Origin: Veillonellales bacterium | Lineage (GTDB): Bacteria > Bacillota > Negativicutes > JAAYSF01 | DNA: 53,651 nt | NCBI GenBank assembly: GCA_039680175.1 | Contig: JBDKTO010000071.1 | Location: 1 to 53,651, forward strand | Direction: 5' to 3' | Shown here: in pieces, positions 9,185 through 18,015 of the stretch | How positions within the stretch are numbered: the first letter of the stretch is position 1 | Layout of the letters: each line of letters opens with the position of its first letter | The notes under the pieces: model-generated | Seen by the model: only the letters and a program-made list of their open reading frames with translations | Told to the model about the DNA's origin: nothing | The model's database searches: none | Made by a program: the position numbers and the translations under genes

Positions 9185-10531
9185 ATGCCTTGGAGTTATT
9201 TACCGCATACCGCGGACGACAGGCAAGAAATGCTGGATGCAATCGGTGTCAAATCGAGCGGTGATTTATTTGATACGATTCCGGATAAGCTGATGTTAAA
9301 AAATAAGCTTAACTTGCCGAAGCCTTTATCGGAAGCAGAATTGGTAAAGAGTATGCACAAACTGGCTAAGAAAAATTGTAACATACAGGAGTATGTCTGC
9401 TTTTTGGGCGCCGGTGCCTATGACCACTACATTCCCAGTGTAGTTGACCATATAGTGCGCCGTTCGGAATTTTACACGGCGTATACTCAGTATCAGCCGG
9501 AAATATCACAAGGGTATCTGCAGGCCTTGTGGGAATATCAGTCCATGATTTGTGAAATCACCGGTATGGAGGTGGCCAATGCCTCTATGTATGACGGTGG
9601 GACGGCGGCGGCTGAGGCGGCTATGATGGCTTGCAGCGCATTAAGACGCAGTGAGGTTTTAGTGGCGAATACCGTTTCTCCCAATTATCGTGCCGTGATT
9701 CGGACGTATGCCGTTGATCGCAATTACTCAGTAAAAGATATTGGGTACAAGGACGGGACGATGGATCCTATCGTGCTTGAGCAGAGAATCGGCAAAACAA
9801 CAGCGGCGGTTATTATCCAATCTCCCAACTTCTTTGGTTCAATGGAGGACATACATAAGATTTGCGAGTTGGCGCATGCACAGGGAAGCTATGTGATTGT
9901 GATTGCTGATCCTATTTCATTAGGAATTTTGGAAAGCCCGGGAGCATTAGGAGCCGATATTGTGGTCGGAGAAGGGCAGAGCATGGGAATTCCTCTGTCT
10001 TTCGGCGGTCCCTATTTGGGGTTCTTCGCCGTCAAGGAGAAATTAATGCGCAAAATGCCGGGACGTATTGTGGGACAGACGGTCGATACTAATGGCAAGC
10101 GTGGTTTTGTTTTAACCCTGCAGGCGCGTGAACAGCATATCAGAAGAGAAAAGGCAACCTCCAATATTTGTTCCAATGAAGCGTTGTGTGCGTTAGCATC
10201 TTCCGTCTATTTAGCCGCTCTGGGCAAACAGGGATTTCAGGAAGTTGCGTCACAGTGCTTGCGCAAGGCACATTATGCCTATGCGGCACTCAGTAAGCTA
10301 AAAGGATGCGAGGTTGTCTTTAACACCCCGTTTTTTAAAGAATTTGTCCTCAAGCTGAATAAGCCTGTAGCCGCGGTGAATAAAAGCTTATTAAAAGCCG
10401 GGATTCTAGGAGGACTGGATCTGGGACGCTATTATCCGGAGCTTGACCACTGTATGCTGCTGTGTGTCACCGAAAAAAGGTCGAAGACGGAAATTGACAG
10501 TTTAGTCACTGAAATGGAGGCGGCATTATGA
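9185..10531 (+). CDS. gcvPA: Glycine dehydrogenase (decarboxylating) subunit 1
   Basis: Alpha part of the split P protein, which decarboxylates glycine with PLP and loads the aminomethyl group on GcvH. Length 448 aa is typical. It starts [20 protein letters not shown] and carries [18 protein letters not shown] and [20 protein letters not shown], both strong GcvPA blocks. Its stop overlaps the gcvPB start by 4 bp (ATGA), consistent with equimolar synthesis of the two halves. Confidence 0.97.
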   Translation: MPWSYLPHTADDRQEMLDAIGVKSSGDLFDTIPDKLMLKNKLNLPKPLSEAELVKSMHKLAKKNCNIQEYVCFLGAGAYDHYIPSVVDHIVRRSEFYTAYTQYQPEISQGYLQALWEYQSMICEITGMEVANASMYDGGTAAAEAAMMACSALRRSEVLVANTVSPNYRAVIRTYAVDRNYSVKDIGYKDGTMDPIVLEQRIGKTTAAVIIQSPNFFGSMEDIHKICELAHAQGSYVIVIADPISLGILESPGALGADIVVGEGQSMGIPLSFGGPYLGFFAVKEKLMRKMPGRIVGQTVDTNGKRGFVLTLQAREQHIRREKATSNICSNEALCALASSVYLAALGKQGFQEVASQCLRKAHYAYAALSKLKGCEVVFNTPFFKEFVLKLNKPVAAVNKSLLKAGILGGLDLGRYYPELDHCMLLCVTEKRSKTEIDSLVTEMEAAL

Positions 10532-11979
10532 GAGACAGCGAGTCGCTTATTTTTGAGATTAGCAAGCCCGGGCGGTTGGCTTTAGATTTGCCGAAATGCG
10601 AATTGCCGCGTGAGGAAAGTGAAGCAAGCATTCCCGCCGTATTTTTTCGCAGCAAGGCGGCCGAACTGCCGGAAGTAAGTCAGCTTGATTTAGTACGGCA
10701 CTATACCGCGTTATCCCAAAGAAACTTTGGGGTGGATTCCGGTTTTTATCCGCTTGGGTCTTGCACCATGAAATATAACCCTAAGGTCAATGAAGATATT
10801 TGCAGGTATCCGGGGTTTGCCGATATCCATCCGCTGCAGGACAGCGATACTGTGCAGGGGGCATTGAAGGTTTTGTATGATATGGAACGGTATTTGGCGG
10901 AAATCTCGGGTATGGATGCGGTGACCATGCAGCCGGTGGCAGGCGCGCATGGCGAACTGACAGGTCTTAAGCTTATTCGTGCTTACCACCGCAGCCGCGG
11001 TGAGAACCGTACCAAGGTAATTGTGCCTGATTCCGCTCACGGTACAAATCCGGCCAGTGCAGCTGTCTGCGGGCTGGAAATTGTTGAAATTAAATCCAAT
11101 GAGGATGGTTCCATAAATCTAGATGCATTAAGAAGTGCGGTGGGTTCGGATACGGCAGCCTTGATGTTAACAAATCCAACTACTTTGGGGCTGTTTGAAA
11201 GCCAGATTGAAGAAATAGCTCAGATCGTTCACGCGGCAGGCGGCTTATTGTATTATGACGGGGCCAATATAAATGCCATTATGGGCATCGTACGACCGGG
11301 CGATATGGGCTATGATGTGGTGCATCTTAATCTGCATAAAACATTTTCAACGCCCCATGGCGGCGGTGGACCCGGCTCCGGGCCGGTAGGAGTAAAAAAA
11401 GACCTTATCCCGTTTTTACCCGCACCGGCTGTAGTATTTGACGGACAAAAATATGAATTTGATGATAACCGGCCGCTTTCTATCGGTAAAATGCAATCGT
11501 TTTACGGCAATTTTGGGGTTATTGTACGGGCCTACGCTTATATCCTGACTATGGGGCCGGATGGTTTAAGGCAGACCAGCGAGGATGCCGTGCTTAATGC
11601 CAATTATTGTCTGAGTGAATTAAAAAATGATTATGATGCACCCTTTAAACGGCACTGCATGCATGAATGTGTACTTACGGCAAAGCACCAGAAGCAATTT
11701 GGGGTACGGACACTCGATATTGCAAAACGGCTTTTGGACTACGGCTATCATCCGCCGACAATCTATTTCCCGCTGATTGTGGAGGAAGCTATGATGATTG
11801 AGCCTACCGAGTCGGAAAGTAAAGAAACGCTGGACGGATTTATTAAAGTTATGCGTGATATTGCCGCCGAAGCCAAAGAAAATCCGGAGAAGGTCCTGCA
11901 TGCCCCGCAAAGCACGGTTGTTGGCAGGCTGGATGAGACCAGGGCGGCCCGTAAGCCGGTAGTAAGATGGAACCCTTAG
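10528..11979 (+). CDS. gcvPB: Glycine dehydrogenase (decarboxylating) subunit 2
   Basis: Catalytic half of the split P protein. The PLP lysine is in [34 protein letters not shown] and [11 protein letters not shown] are further family signatures. Length 483 aa is normal. It overlaps gcvPA by 4 bp and the following radical SAM gene by 13 bp, so the lipoyl genes are translated from the same message as the enzyme that needs the cofactor. Confidence 0.97.
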   Translation: MRDSESLIFEISKPGRLALDLPKCELPREESEASIPAVFFRSKAAELPEVSQLDLVRHYTALSQRNFGVDSGFYPLGSCTMKYNPKVNEDICRYPGFADIHPLQDSDTVQGALKVLYDMERYLAEISGMDAVTMQPVAGAHGELTGLKLIRAYHRSRGENRTKVIVPDSAHGTNPASAAVCGLEIVEIKSNEDGSINLDALRSAVGSDTAALMLTNPTTLGLFESQIEEIAQIVHAAGGLLYYDGANINAIMGIVRPGDMGYDVVHLNLHKTFSTPHGGGGPGSGPVGVKKDLIPFLPAPAVVFDGQKYEFDDNRPLSIGKMQSFYGNFGVIVRAYAYILTMGPDGLRQTSEDAVLNANYCLSELKNDYDAPFKRHCMHECVLTAKHQKQFGVRTLDIAKRLLDYGYHPPTIYFPLIVEEAMMIEPTESESKETLDGFIKVMRDIAAEAKENPEKVLHAPQSTVVGRLDETRAARKPVVRWNP

Positions 11980-12827
11980 CGAAAAGATTTCAGGCAGGCT
12001 GGAAAATTCGCAGCGAAAATTTTAGCCCTGAAATCTACTGTGCTTATCCGAGAAAAACAAAGGCCGTCAGCGTTACGGGATCAAAATGTGAGCTTCATTG
12101 CAGCCATTGCGGCGGGCACTATTTAAAGGGCATGACGCCGCTTGCCGATGCTTTAGCCGGTGAGGACAATGCGGCGAGTTATTTAATTAGCGGCGGCTGT
12201 GACAGATTCGGCAAGGTGCCGGTAGCGCAGCATATTGAGAAAATAAAGCAGCTGAAACACGATAAACAGCTGAATCTGCATGTCGGGTTAGTGGATCAGG
12301 AGGATATCGCAGCGATTGCCCAGGTAGCCGATAAGGTGTCGTTTGATTTTATCGGTGATAATGAAACCGTTCATGAGGTGTTAGGTCTTAACCGGTCTGT
12401 TGAGGATTATGTTGCTTGTTACCGGAATTTGCGCAAGCAATGCAGTGTTATTCCTCATATTTGCATCGGTTTAAGGGGCGGACAAATCAGCGGCGAGTAT
12501 AAAGCTATGGAGCTTCTGAAGGATATGGGCGTGGAAGGGCTGACTTTTATTGTTTTTATGCCTACGCCAGGCACGAATTTTGCCGCAAAGCAGCCGCCTG
12601 ACATTGGAGCGGTCCTAGACATATTGCTGAAAGCCAGAAAAGAATTCCCCAATGTGCATCTTGGCCTTGGTTGCATGCGGCCAGGTGGAAGCTATCGAGC
12701 AGAACTGGATTCATTAGCAGTCCGTGCCGGTATAAATTCTATAGTAAATCCTGTGCCGGAGGCAGTTCGAGTCGCGGAATATTTAGGATTATCGGTGGTA
12801 AAAAGAGAGGAGTGCTGTGTATTTTGA
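11967..12827 (+). CDS. Radical SAM protein, probable component of LipS1/LipS2-type lipoyl synthase
   Basis: A 286-aa radical SAM protein with the cluster motif CELHCSHC (C41, C45, C48). It lacks the second N-terminal Cys motif of classical LipA. It sits between gcvPB and a second radical SAM gene, and lipM follows, which is the context of the two-protein lipoyl synthases (LipS1/LipS2) described in archaea and some bacteria and often annotated as biotin synthase-like. The protein would therefore insert one or both sulfurs into octanoyl-GcvH together with its neighbour. I do not assign S1 or S2. The start overlaps gcvPB by 13 bp and has only a weak RBS, suggesting translational coupling. The C-terminus ends in ECCVF. 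Confidence 0.7.
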   Translation: MEPLAKRFQAGWKIRSENFSPEIYCAYPRKTKAVSVTGSKCELHCSHCGGHYLKGMTPLADALAGEDNAASYLISGGCDRFGKVPVAQHIEKIKQLKHDKQLNLHVGLVDQEDIAAIAQVADKVSFDFIGDNETVHEVLGLNRSVEDYVACYRNLRKQCSVIPHICIGLRGGQISGEYKAMELLKDMGVEGLTFIVFMPTPGTNFAAKQPPDIGAVLDILLKARKEFPNVHLGLGCMRPGGSYRAELDSLAVRAGINSIVNPVPEAVRVAEYLGLSVVKREECCVF

Positions 12828-13777
12828 ATACCGAAAAATGGAAGCTTTCGTTAGGCACAGCCTGTGTTATCGGCAAAAAGCAAATAAAAGCAGAGACTTT
12901 GCCGACCACCGCATATGTGATGATTGGAGAAAAATGTCGCAATAATTGCCGCTTTTGTTCACAGGCCAGGGAAAGCAAGGCGGGAAGCAATAAGCTGTCG
13001 AGGATTACCTGGCCAACTTTTGCGGCTGATGAAGCCGCGGCAGATATCGGTAATGCATACTTGGCAGGTAAACTAAAACGGGTATGTCTGCAAGTTGTAA
13101 ATAATGGCGACAGCTTGGAAAAAACAACGAGTAGTGTTATCAAACTTAATAATATAAACAAGGAACTTCCTATCTGTGTGACAAATGATGTCGGGACGGT
13201 GGAACAGGCCGCACAGCTTTTGGCCGCAGGTGCCGATAAAATAAGCATTGCGCTGGATGCGGCAAATCCTACGGTTTACCGGCAGGTCAAGGGGGGCGAT
13301 TGGCAAAAGCGATGGGATTTACTGTATTCCTGTGCGAAAGCACTGCCGGGACGGGTTGCTACTCATCTTATTGTCGGGCTGGGCGAAAGTGAACAGGAGC
13401 TGATTAACCTCCTTGCTGATTGTAAAAATGCAGGGATTACCGTCGGCTTATTTGCTTTTACGCCGGTAAGGGGAACAGCATTAGGCACAAAACAGGCACC
13501 GCCTATTGGCCAATATCGCCGCTGCCAGATTGCCCATTATTTACTGCGCAAGGGGTATAATCAAAGTGTTTTTCATTTTCAAGAAGGCAGGCTGGTTTCG
13601 TGCGAGGTGCCTGATTTCAAGGGGATTTTAGCGGATGGTATTGCCTTTGAAACCAGCGGCTGTCCGGATTGCAACAGACCGTTTTATAATGAACGCCCGG
13701 GCGGAATCATGTACAACTTTCCCCGTAACCTTACGGTGGCGGAAACGGCACAAGCCATAAAAGAAAGTGAATTGTAA
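12824..13777 (+). CDS. Radical SAM protein (BioB-like), probable second LipS-type lipoyl synthase subunit
   Basis: A 317-aa radical SAM protein with CRNNCRFC (C38, C42, C45) and a C-terminal SGCPDCNRPFYNERPGG block that supplies a CxxC and an Arg, probably for an auxiliary cluster. I chose TTG at 12824: it gives a TTGA overlap with the stop of the preceding gene, follows GAGAGGAG, and starts the protein just before the conserved WKLSLGTACVIG. A longer frame upstream is read-through in an alternative frame. Neighbours (gcv, lipM, lpdA) point to lipoyl synthesis and not biotin: no bio gene is present. Biochemical role is inferred. Confidence 0.72.
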   Translation: MNTEKWKLSLGTACVIGKKQIKAETLPTTAYVMIGEKCRNNCRFCSQARESKAGSNKLSRITWPTFAADEAAADIGNAYLAGKLKRVCLQVVNNGDSLEKTTSSVIKLNNINKELPICVTNDVGTVEQAAQLLAAGADKISIALDAANPTVYRQVKGGDWQKRWDLLYSCAKALPGRVATHLIVGLGESEQELINLLADCKNAGITVGLFAFTPVRGTALGTKQAPPIGQYRRCQIAHYLLRKGYNQSVFHFQEGRLVSCEVPDFKGILADGIAFETSGCPDCNRPFYNERPGGIMYNFPRNLTVAETAQAIKESEL

Positions 13778-13791
13778 AGGGAGAGACTCAT

Positions 13792-14616
13792 ATGTGGCGG
13801 GTAATTGATACAGGTTTAATGGATGCGGCAGCCAATATGGCTATTGATGAAGCGATCCTGCTGTCACACACGCGGGACGAGGTTCCTCCAACCTTGCGGT
13901 TATACGGTTGGAAACAACCGGCTGTTAGTTTGGGATACTTTCAAAAGTCGCAGGACGAAATTGATTTGGAAGCCTGTGCCGAGCAGGGAATCCCAGTGGT
14001 CAGAAGAATGACCGGAGGCAGGGCGGTACTTCATGATGCCGAATTGACCTACAGCCTTGTTGTCAAAGAAAATAGTAAAGACATTCCTAAAAGTATTACG
14101 GCTTCCTATCGTTATTTTAGCGGCGGGCTGATAAAAGGGTTGAACAAGCTGGGAATTAAGGCGCAAATGAATATGCCGCGCCAGGCTTACGGACAGGGCA
14201 GGCCAGATCGTCACCATACATCAGCGGCTTGCTTCGATGCCTCCTCCCACTATGAAGTTACCTACGAAGGGAAAAAACTGATTGGCAGCGCCCAAGTACG
14301 AAAACAAGGTGTGATTCTCCAGCATGGTTCCATTTTGCTGCGATTTTCTCCTGAAAAACTGATCGGAATCTTAAAATGGAAGTCTCCGGCTCAACGAGCG
14401 GCAGCAGCAAAACTGCTGGCACAGAATGTGGCTTCGCTAGAGTTGGCTGGGCAGGGTATTAAACGGCAAACCTTGTGTTCCGCTATTATAAGCGGCTTTA
14501 GCGAGCAACTGGGAATCAATCTTATTCCCCAGGAACTTTCGGCAGAAGAAACAGCAGCCGGCAGAGAATTGGCTGCTGTGAAGTACAGTCAGGCAAGCTG
14601 GAATTTGAAGCGATAG
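13792..14616 (+). CDS. lipM: Octanoyltransferase / lipoate-protein ligase family protein (LipM type)
   Basis: Transfers octanoyl groups from acyl carrier protein to GcvH, the first step of lipoyl assembly. The 274-aa BPL/LplA-fold protein has RRMTGGRAVLHD and the lysine block KKLIGSAQVR (K162). A cysteine in SAACFDASSHYEV (C147) matches the catalytic Cys of Bacillus LipM, which separates it from LplA ligases. Together with the two radical SAM proteins it would give the operon a complete route to lipoyl-GcvH without LipA or scavenged lipoate. The RBS is GGGAGAG. Confidence 0.85.
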   Translation: MWRVIDTGLMDAAANMAIDEAILLSHTRDEVPPTLRLYGWKQPAVSLGYFQKSQDEIDLEACAEQGIPVVRRMTGGRAVLHDAELTYSLVVKENSKDIPKSITASYRYFSGGLIKGLNKLGIKAQMNMPRQAYGQGRPDRHHTSAACFDASSHYEVTYEGKKLIGSAQVRKQGVILQHGSILLRFSPEKLIGILKWKSPAQRAAAAKLLAQNVASLELAGQGIKRQTLCSAIISGFSEQLGINLIPQELSAEETAAGRELAAVKYSQASWNLKR

Positions 14617-14631
14617 ACGGGAGGAAACAGA

Positions 14632-16014
14632 ATGGATTATGACGTTGCAGTAATCGGCGGGGGCCCGGGAGGATATGCTGCCGCTATTAAGGCGGCAAAG
14701 CTGGGAGCCAAGGTTTTGTTAGTAGAAAAAGAAAAAATTGGCGGAGTTTGTTTGCATCATGGCTGTATTCCAACTAAGACCTTGCTAGATAGTGCTGAAA
14801 AATGGCGCCAACTGCATAGTTTGTCTGAGTTTGGACTGACGGCGGATAATCTCGCTTTTGATTTTACCAAGGTTAAGGAACGGATGAATCAGGTAATTTC
14901 TCAGCTGGAACGTGGTATTTTGCAAATGGTCAAAAGCAGTGCCGTTGAAATAAAATATGGTACGGCGGTTTTAGAAGCACCCCAGGTGTTTAAGATACAA
15001 TCTTCTTCTGCCGACATGGAACAATATACGGCACAAAATATTATTTTGGCTACCGGATCGGAACCTATAGGACTGCCCGTGCCCGGCAGCAATTTGGCAG
15101 GAGTCCTCAATAGTGATCAAGTACTTTCCCTGACAGAGGTGCCGCGCAGCATGGTGATTGTGGGAGCCGGTGCAGTGGGACTCGAGTTCGCTACCGCCTT
15201 TAAGTCCTTTGGCTGTAATGTTACGGTGGTGGAAATGATGCCGCAAATTTTACCCGGAGCAGACAGTGATATCGTAAAACGTTTAGGCTTTTTAATGCGG
15301 AAACAGGGCTTCAAAATCCTGACAAATACCAAAGTAATTCGTTTGGCGCAAGGCGATGACGCGCTGGAAATCGAAGTGGACAATGGTAAAAATGCCCAAG
15401 TCTTAACAGCGGAAAAAGTACTGGTCGCGATTGGCAGAAAGCCTCTGACAGAAGGGCTGGGCCTGGAAAGAGCCGGGGTGAAATACAGTGCTAAAGGGAT
15501 TGAAGTTGATGCGAAGCTTACGACTAATGTCAAAGGAATTTACGCAATCGGTGACGTAACGGGTAAATCCATGCTGGCGCATGCCGCGTCAACGGCTGGA
15601 ATCGCAGCGGCTGAGAATGCTCTCGGCGGTCAGGCGGCTGTAGATTTTAGTGCGGTGCCCGCTTGTGTATTTACAACGCCGGAAGTGGCAATGGTGGGAT
15701 TAACCGAGCAGGCCGCTGCTGCGAGCGGGCGAAGTATAAAAATTAGCAAAGCCAACTTTGCAGCGAACGGTAAGGCTGTTTCTATGGGTCAGATCGACGG
15801 GTTAGTTAAAATTATTGCCGACAGCGGCAATGATCAAATTTTGGGGATGCATATTCTGGGACCACATGCGAGCGATTTAATCATGGAAGGCGCTTTGGCT
15901 GTTACCAACGGGCTTAGAGCGAAAGACATAGGCAGGACGATTCATCCTCATCCGACTATTTCGGAAACGATAATGGGATGTATACATGGTTTTGAAAGCC
16001 CAAAGGTTTATTAG
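14632..16014 (+). CDS. lpdA: Dihydrolipoyl dehydrogenase (L protein)
   Basis: FAD enzyme that reoxidises dihydrolipoyl-GcvH with NAD+. Residues 1-40 carry the FAD-binding VIGGGPGGYAAAIKAAKLG. The redox disulfide is in GGVCLHHGCIPTK. The NAD-binding GAGAVGLEFA is at about residue 180, and the C-terminal catalytic HPHPTISE contributes the base to the partner subunit. The 460-aa length is standard. There is no lipoyl domain at the N-terminus. The gene sits in the gcv operon, so it is the glycine-cleavage E3. Confidence 0.95.
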   Translation: MDYDVAVIGGGPGGYAAAIKAAKLGAKVLLVEKEKIGGVCLHHGCIPTKTLLDSAEKWRQLHSLSEFGLTADNLAFDFTKVKERMNQVISQLERGILQMVKSSAVEIKYGTAVLEAPQVFKIQSSSADMEQYTAQNIILATGSEPIGLPVPGSNLAGVLNSDQVLSLTEVPRSMVIVGAGAVGLEFATAFKSFGCNVTVVEMMPQILPGADSDIVKRLGFLMRKQGFKILTNTKVIRLAQGDDALEIEVDNGKNAQVLTAEKVLVAIGRKPLTEGLGLERAGVKYSAKGIEVDAKLTTNVKGIYAIGDVTGKSMLAHAASTAGIAAAENALGGQAAVDFSAVPACVFTTPEVAMVGLTEQAAAASGRSIKISKANFAANGKAVSMGQIDGLVKIIADSGNDQILGMHILGPHASDLIMEGALAVTNGLRAKDIGRTIHPHPTISETIMGCIHGFESPKVY

Positions 16015-16065
16015 GCGGAATAAAAAAGTAGTACAACATTCTTGCCGCTGTGAGGGGAGGTTCAT

Positions 16066-16725
16066 ATGGGAGTATTTGATGTAGTTGGTCCGGTGATGAT
16101 TGGCCCATCCAGTTCGCATACCGCAGGAGCTGCCAGACTTGGAAAAATGGTGCGTAATATTTTGGGCGAACAGCCAATAGAGGCCATAATTTATTTATAT
16201 GGCTCTTTTGCCCAAACTTATAAAGGGCACGGGACAGATAAAGCCTTAGCGGCGGGACTTTTGGGCTTTTCGGCCGAAGATCCGAGAATTAGGGAAGCAT
16301 TGACGCTTGCAGTACAATCGAATATGAAAATTGCATTTAAAACGGTAACTGATACAGGGTACCATCCGAATACGGCAGAATTTGAACTTCGGGGCCAGTC
16401 CGGTAAAACACTGAAGGTTGTCGGTGCTTCCGTTGGCGGGGGCAAGATTGTTGTCAGCAAAATTAATAATTACGATGTCGAAATTACCGGCGAGTACTTT
16501 ACTTTAATTGCAATTTATCCCGACAAACCCGGAGTTATTGCCGCAGTCAGCCACATGCTGGCCCGATATAATGTGAATATTGCCTTTATGAAGGTTTCAC
16601 GCCAGGAAAAGGGAGAGCAGGCATTGATGATTGTACAAACGGATCAGCTTATTGATGAAGAAACGCTCTTTTCCATAAAGTCGTTACCGGTAATCCATTC
16701 AGCGTTGGTGGTACAGCCGTTATGA
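16066..16725 (+). CDS. sdaAB: L-serine dehydratase, iron-sulfur-dependent, beta subunit
   Basis: Regulatory and structural half of the oxygen-sensitive [4Fe-4S] serine dehydratase. The N-terminal block GPVMIGPSSSHTAGAARLG is the family signature. The C-terminal ~75 residues form an ACT domain (YFTLIAIYPDKPGVIAAVS). Length 219 aa is standard. The ATG follows GGGGAGG. It lies 51 bp downstream of lpdA and is probably on the same riboswitch-controlled transcript, linking glycine and serine use. Confidence 0.95.
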   Translation: MGVFDVVGPVMIGPSSSHTAGAARLGKMVRNILGEQPIEAIIYLYGSFAQTYKGHGTDKALAAGLLGFSAEDPRIREALTLAVQSNMKIAFKTVTDTGYHPNTAEFELRGQSGKTLKVVGASVGGGKIVVSKINNYDVEITGEYFTLIAIYPDKPGVIAAVSHMLARYNVNIAFMKVSRQEKGEQALMIVQTDQLIDEETLFSIKSLPVIHSALVVQPL

Positions 16726-16740
16726 AGGAGGCAACATAAC

Positions 16741-17598
16741 ATGATTCATTTTAAAAGTAGTGCCGATTTGGTAGCGCTGGCTGAGAAAACAGAGAAGCCG
16801 CTTTCGAATATTATCTGGGAGTGGGAAACCGAGAGAAGTGAGAGCCTGCCAGACAAAGTATGGGAGGAAATGAAAAAAAGACTCCATGTTATGAAACAGG
16901 CTGTCATGCAAGGGATGAATCAGCCGAAAAAATCATTTAGCGGATTGGCCGGCGGTGACGCCTGCAAGTTAGCGTCGGGCAACAGCTTCATCGGTCCGGT
17001 CGTTGCGAAAGCAACAGCCTACGCAATTGCGGTAAGCGAAGTCAATGCCACTATGGGGCGGATTGTAGCTTGTCCTACGGCAGGTTCCTGCGGGATCGTT
17101 CCGGGAGCCATTTGTGCCGTACAGGATTTTTTGCATTGCAGCGATGACGTATTGGTGCGGGCTTTGTTTACGGCAGCTGGAATCGGACAGGTTATTGCTG
17201 ATAATGCTACCGTTTCCGGTGCCGTGGGCGGTTGTCAGGCTGAATGCGGCACAGCAGCAGCCATGGCTGCCGGTGCTGTTGTAGAAATGCTGGGTGGGAC
17301 ACCCGGACAGTCGGCACAGGCACTCGCTTTGGCACTGAAAAATATGTTGGGGCTTGTCTGTGATCCTGTTGCCGGACTTGTGGAAGTGCCTTGTATAAAA
17401 CGGAATGCTTTTGCGACTGTTCATGCTTTGGTGGCAGCTCATATGGCGCTGGCGGGAATTAAAAGTATTATACCTGCAGATGAAGTTATTGCTGCTATGT
17501 ATCAGATCGGCTTAGATATTCCTCGCTCTTTAAAGGAAACCTCTAAAGGAGGTTTGGCAAAGACACCGACGGCTTTGCGCTTAAAGGAAAAGCTGTGA
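16741..17598 (+). CDS. sdaAA: L-serine dehydratase, iron-sulfur-dependent, alpha subunit
   Basis: Catalytic half that converts L-serine to pyruvate and ammonia. Conserved cysteines in ACPTAGSCGIVPGA and LVCDPVAGLVEVPCIKRN would hold the [4Fe-4S] cluster. Length 285 aa is normal. The RBS AAGGAGG precedes the ATG by 8 bp. It is the last recognisable gene of the gcv-lip-lpd-sda operon. No hairpin follows directly; the first strong terminator is at 17828. Confidence 0.95.
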   Translation: MIHFKSSADLVALAEKTEKPLSNIIWEWETERSESLPDKVWEEMKKRLHVMKQAVMQGMNQPKKSFSGLAGGDACKLASGNSFIGPVVAKATAYAIAVSEVNATMGRIVACPTAGSCGIVPGAICAVQDFLHCSDDVLVRALFTAAGIGQVIADNATVSGAVGGCQAECGTAAAMAAGAVVEMLGGTPGQSAQALALALKNMLGLVCDPVAGLVEVPCIKRNAFATVHALVAAHMALAGIKSIIPADEVIAAMYQIGLDIPRSLKETSKGGLAKTPTALRLKEKL

Positions 17599-17687
17599 TT
17601 AACTTATCTGTGGTGAAGTTCATAGGATGGATATACTTCGTATTTTATTAGCTGTCAGAATATGTATATTTGTCGATTTATGATGTA

Positions 17688-17716
17688 TTGACAAGAAAAA
17701 AGGCGGAGAATATAAT
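17688..17716 (+). promoter_or_regulatory. Consensus sigma-A promoter
   Basis: TTGACA at 17688-17693, a 17-bp spacer and TATAAT at 17711-17716: a perfect consensus. The only downstream features are a terminator at 17828 and the regulator gene at 18016, so it drives either a short RNA or a terminated leader of the regulator. Confidence 0.8.
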
Positions 17717-17722
17717 AATGGC

Positions 17723-17860
17723 AATACCATAATTTAATATTAAAAGAATGAATCGTTTTCAGCAGTAGAAAAGGTAGTATGTTTATTATTTAGTATTTAG
17801 TATCTTAATTGAATAAGGGCAACGATGCTCTTAAGAGAGAAAATCTCTTAAGAGTTTTTT
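17723..17860 (+). ncRNA. Candidate small RNA or attenuated leader
   Basis: A consensus promoter fires into a 135-140 nt stretch without a credible ORF that ends in a perfect intrinsic terminator. The stretch is AT-rich. It could be a free-standing sRNA or the leader of the sigma-54 regulator. No known RNA family was recognised. Confidence 0.4.
17828..17860 (+). terminator. Intrinsic terminator
   Basis: CTCTTAAGAGA (17828-17838) pairs perfectly with TCTCTTAAGAG (17844-17854) across a 5-nt loop and is followed by six T. It would stop both read-through from sdaAA and transcripts from the promoter at 17688. Confidence 0.9.
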
Positions 17861-18015
17861 ATTTGCCAACTTTTTCATAATTTGATTTTTAGATAAAAAT
17901 CACAGTAGTAACTGCAGCAGTTAATTTATTATTTATTTGCGTTGAGGATAACTTAGTTTGATTTATGAAAATCTCTCAGTTAGTTTATTGCTAATAATGA
18001 TAGGGGGATTACGCT

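Noticed and set aside
11967-13777. Annotation of the radical SAM genes as lipA or bioB
   Set aside because: The extra N-terminal Cys motif of LipA is absent, and no biotin gene is nearby while gcv, lipM and lpdA surround them.
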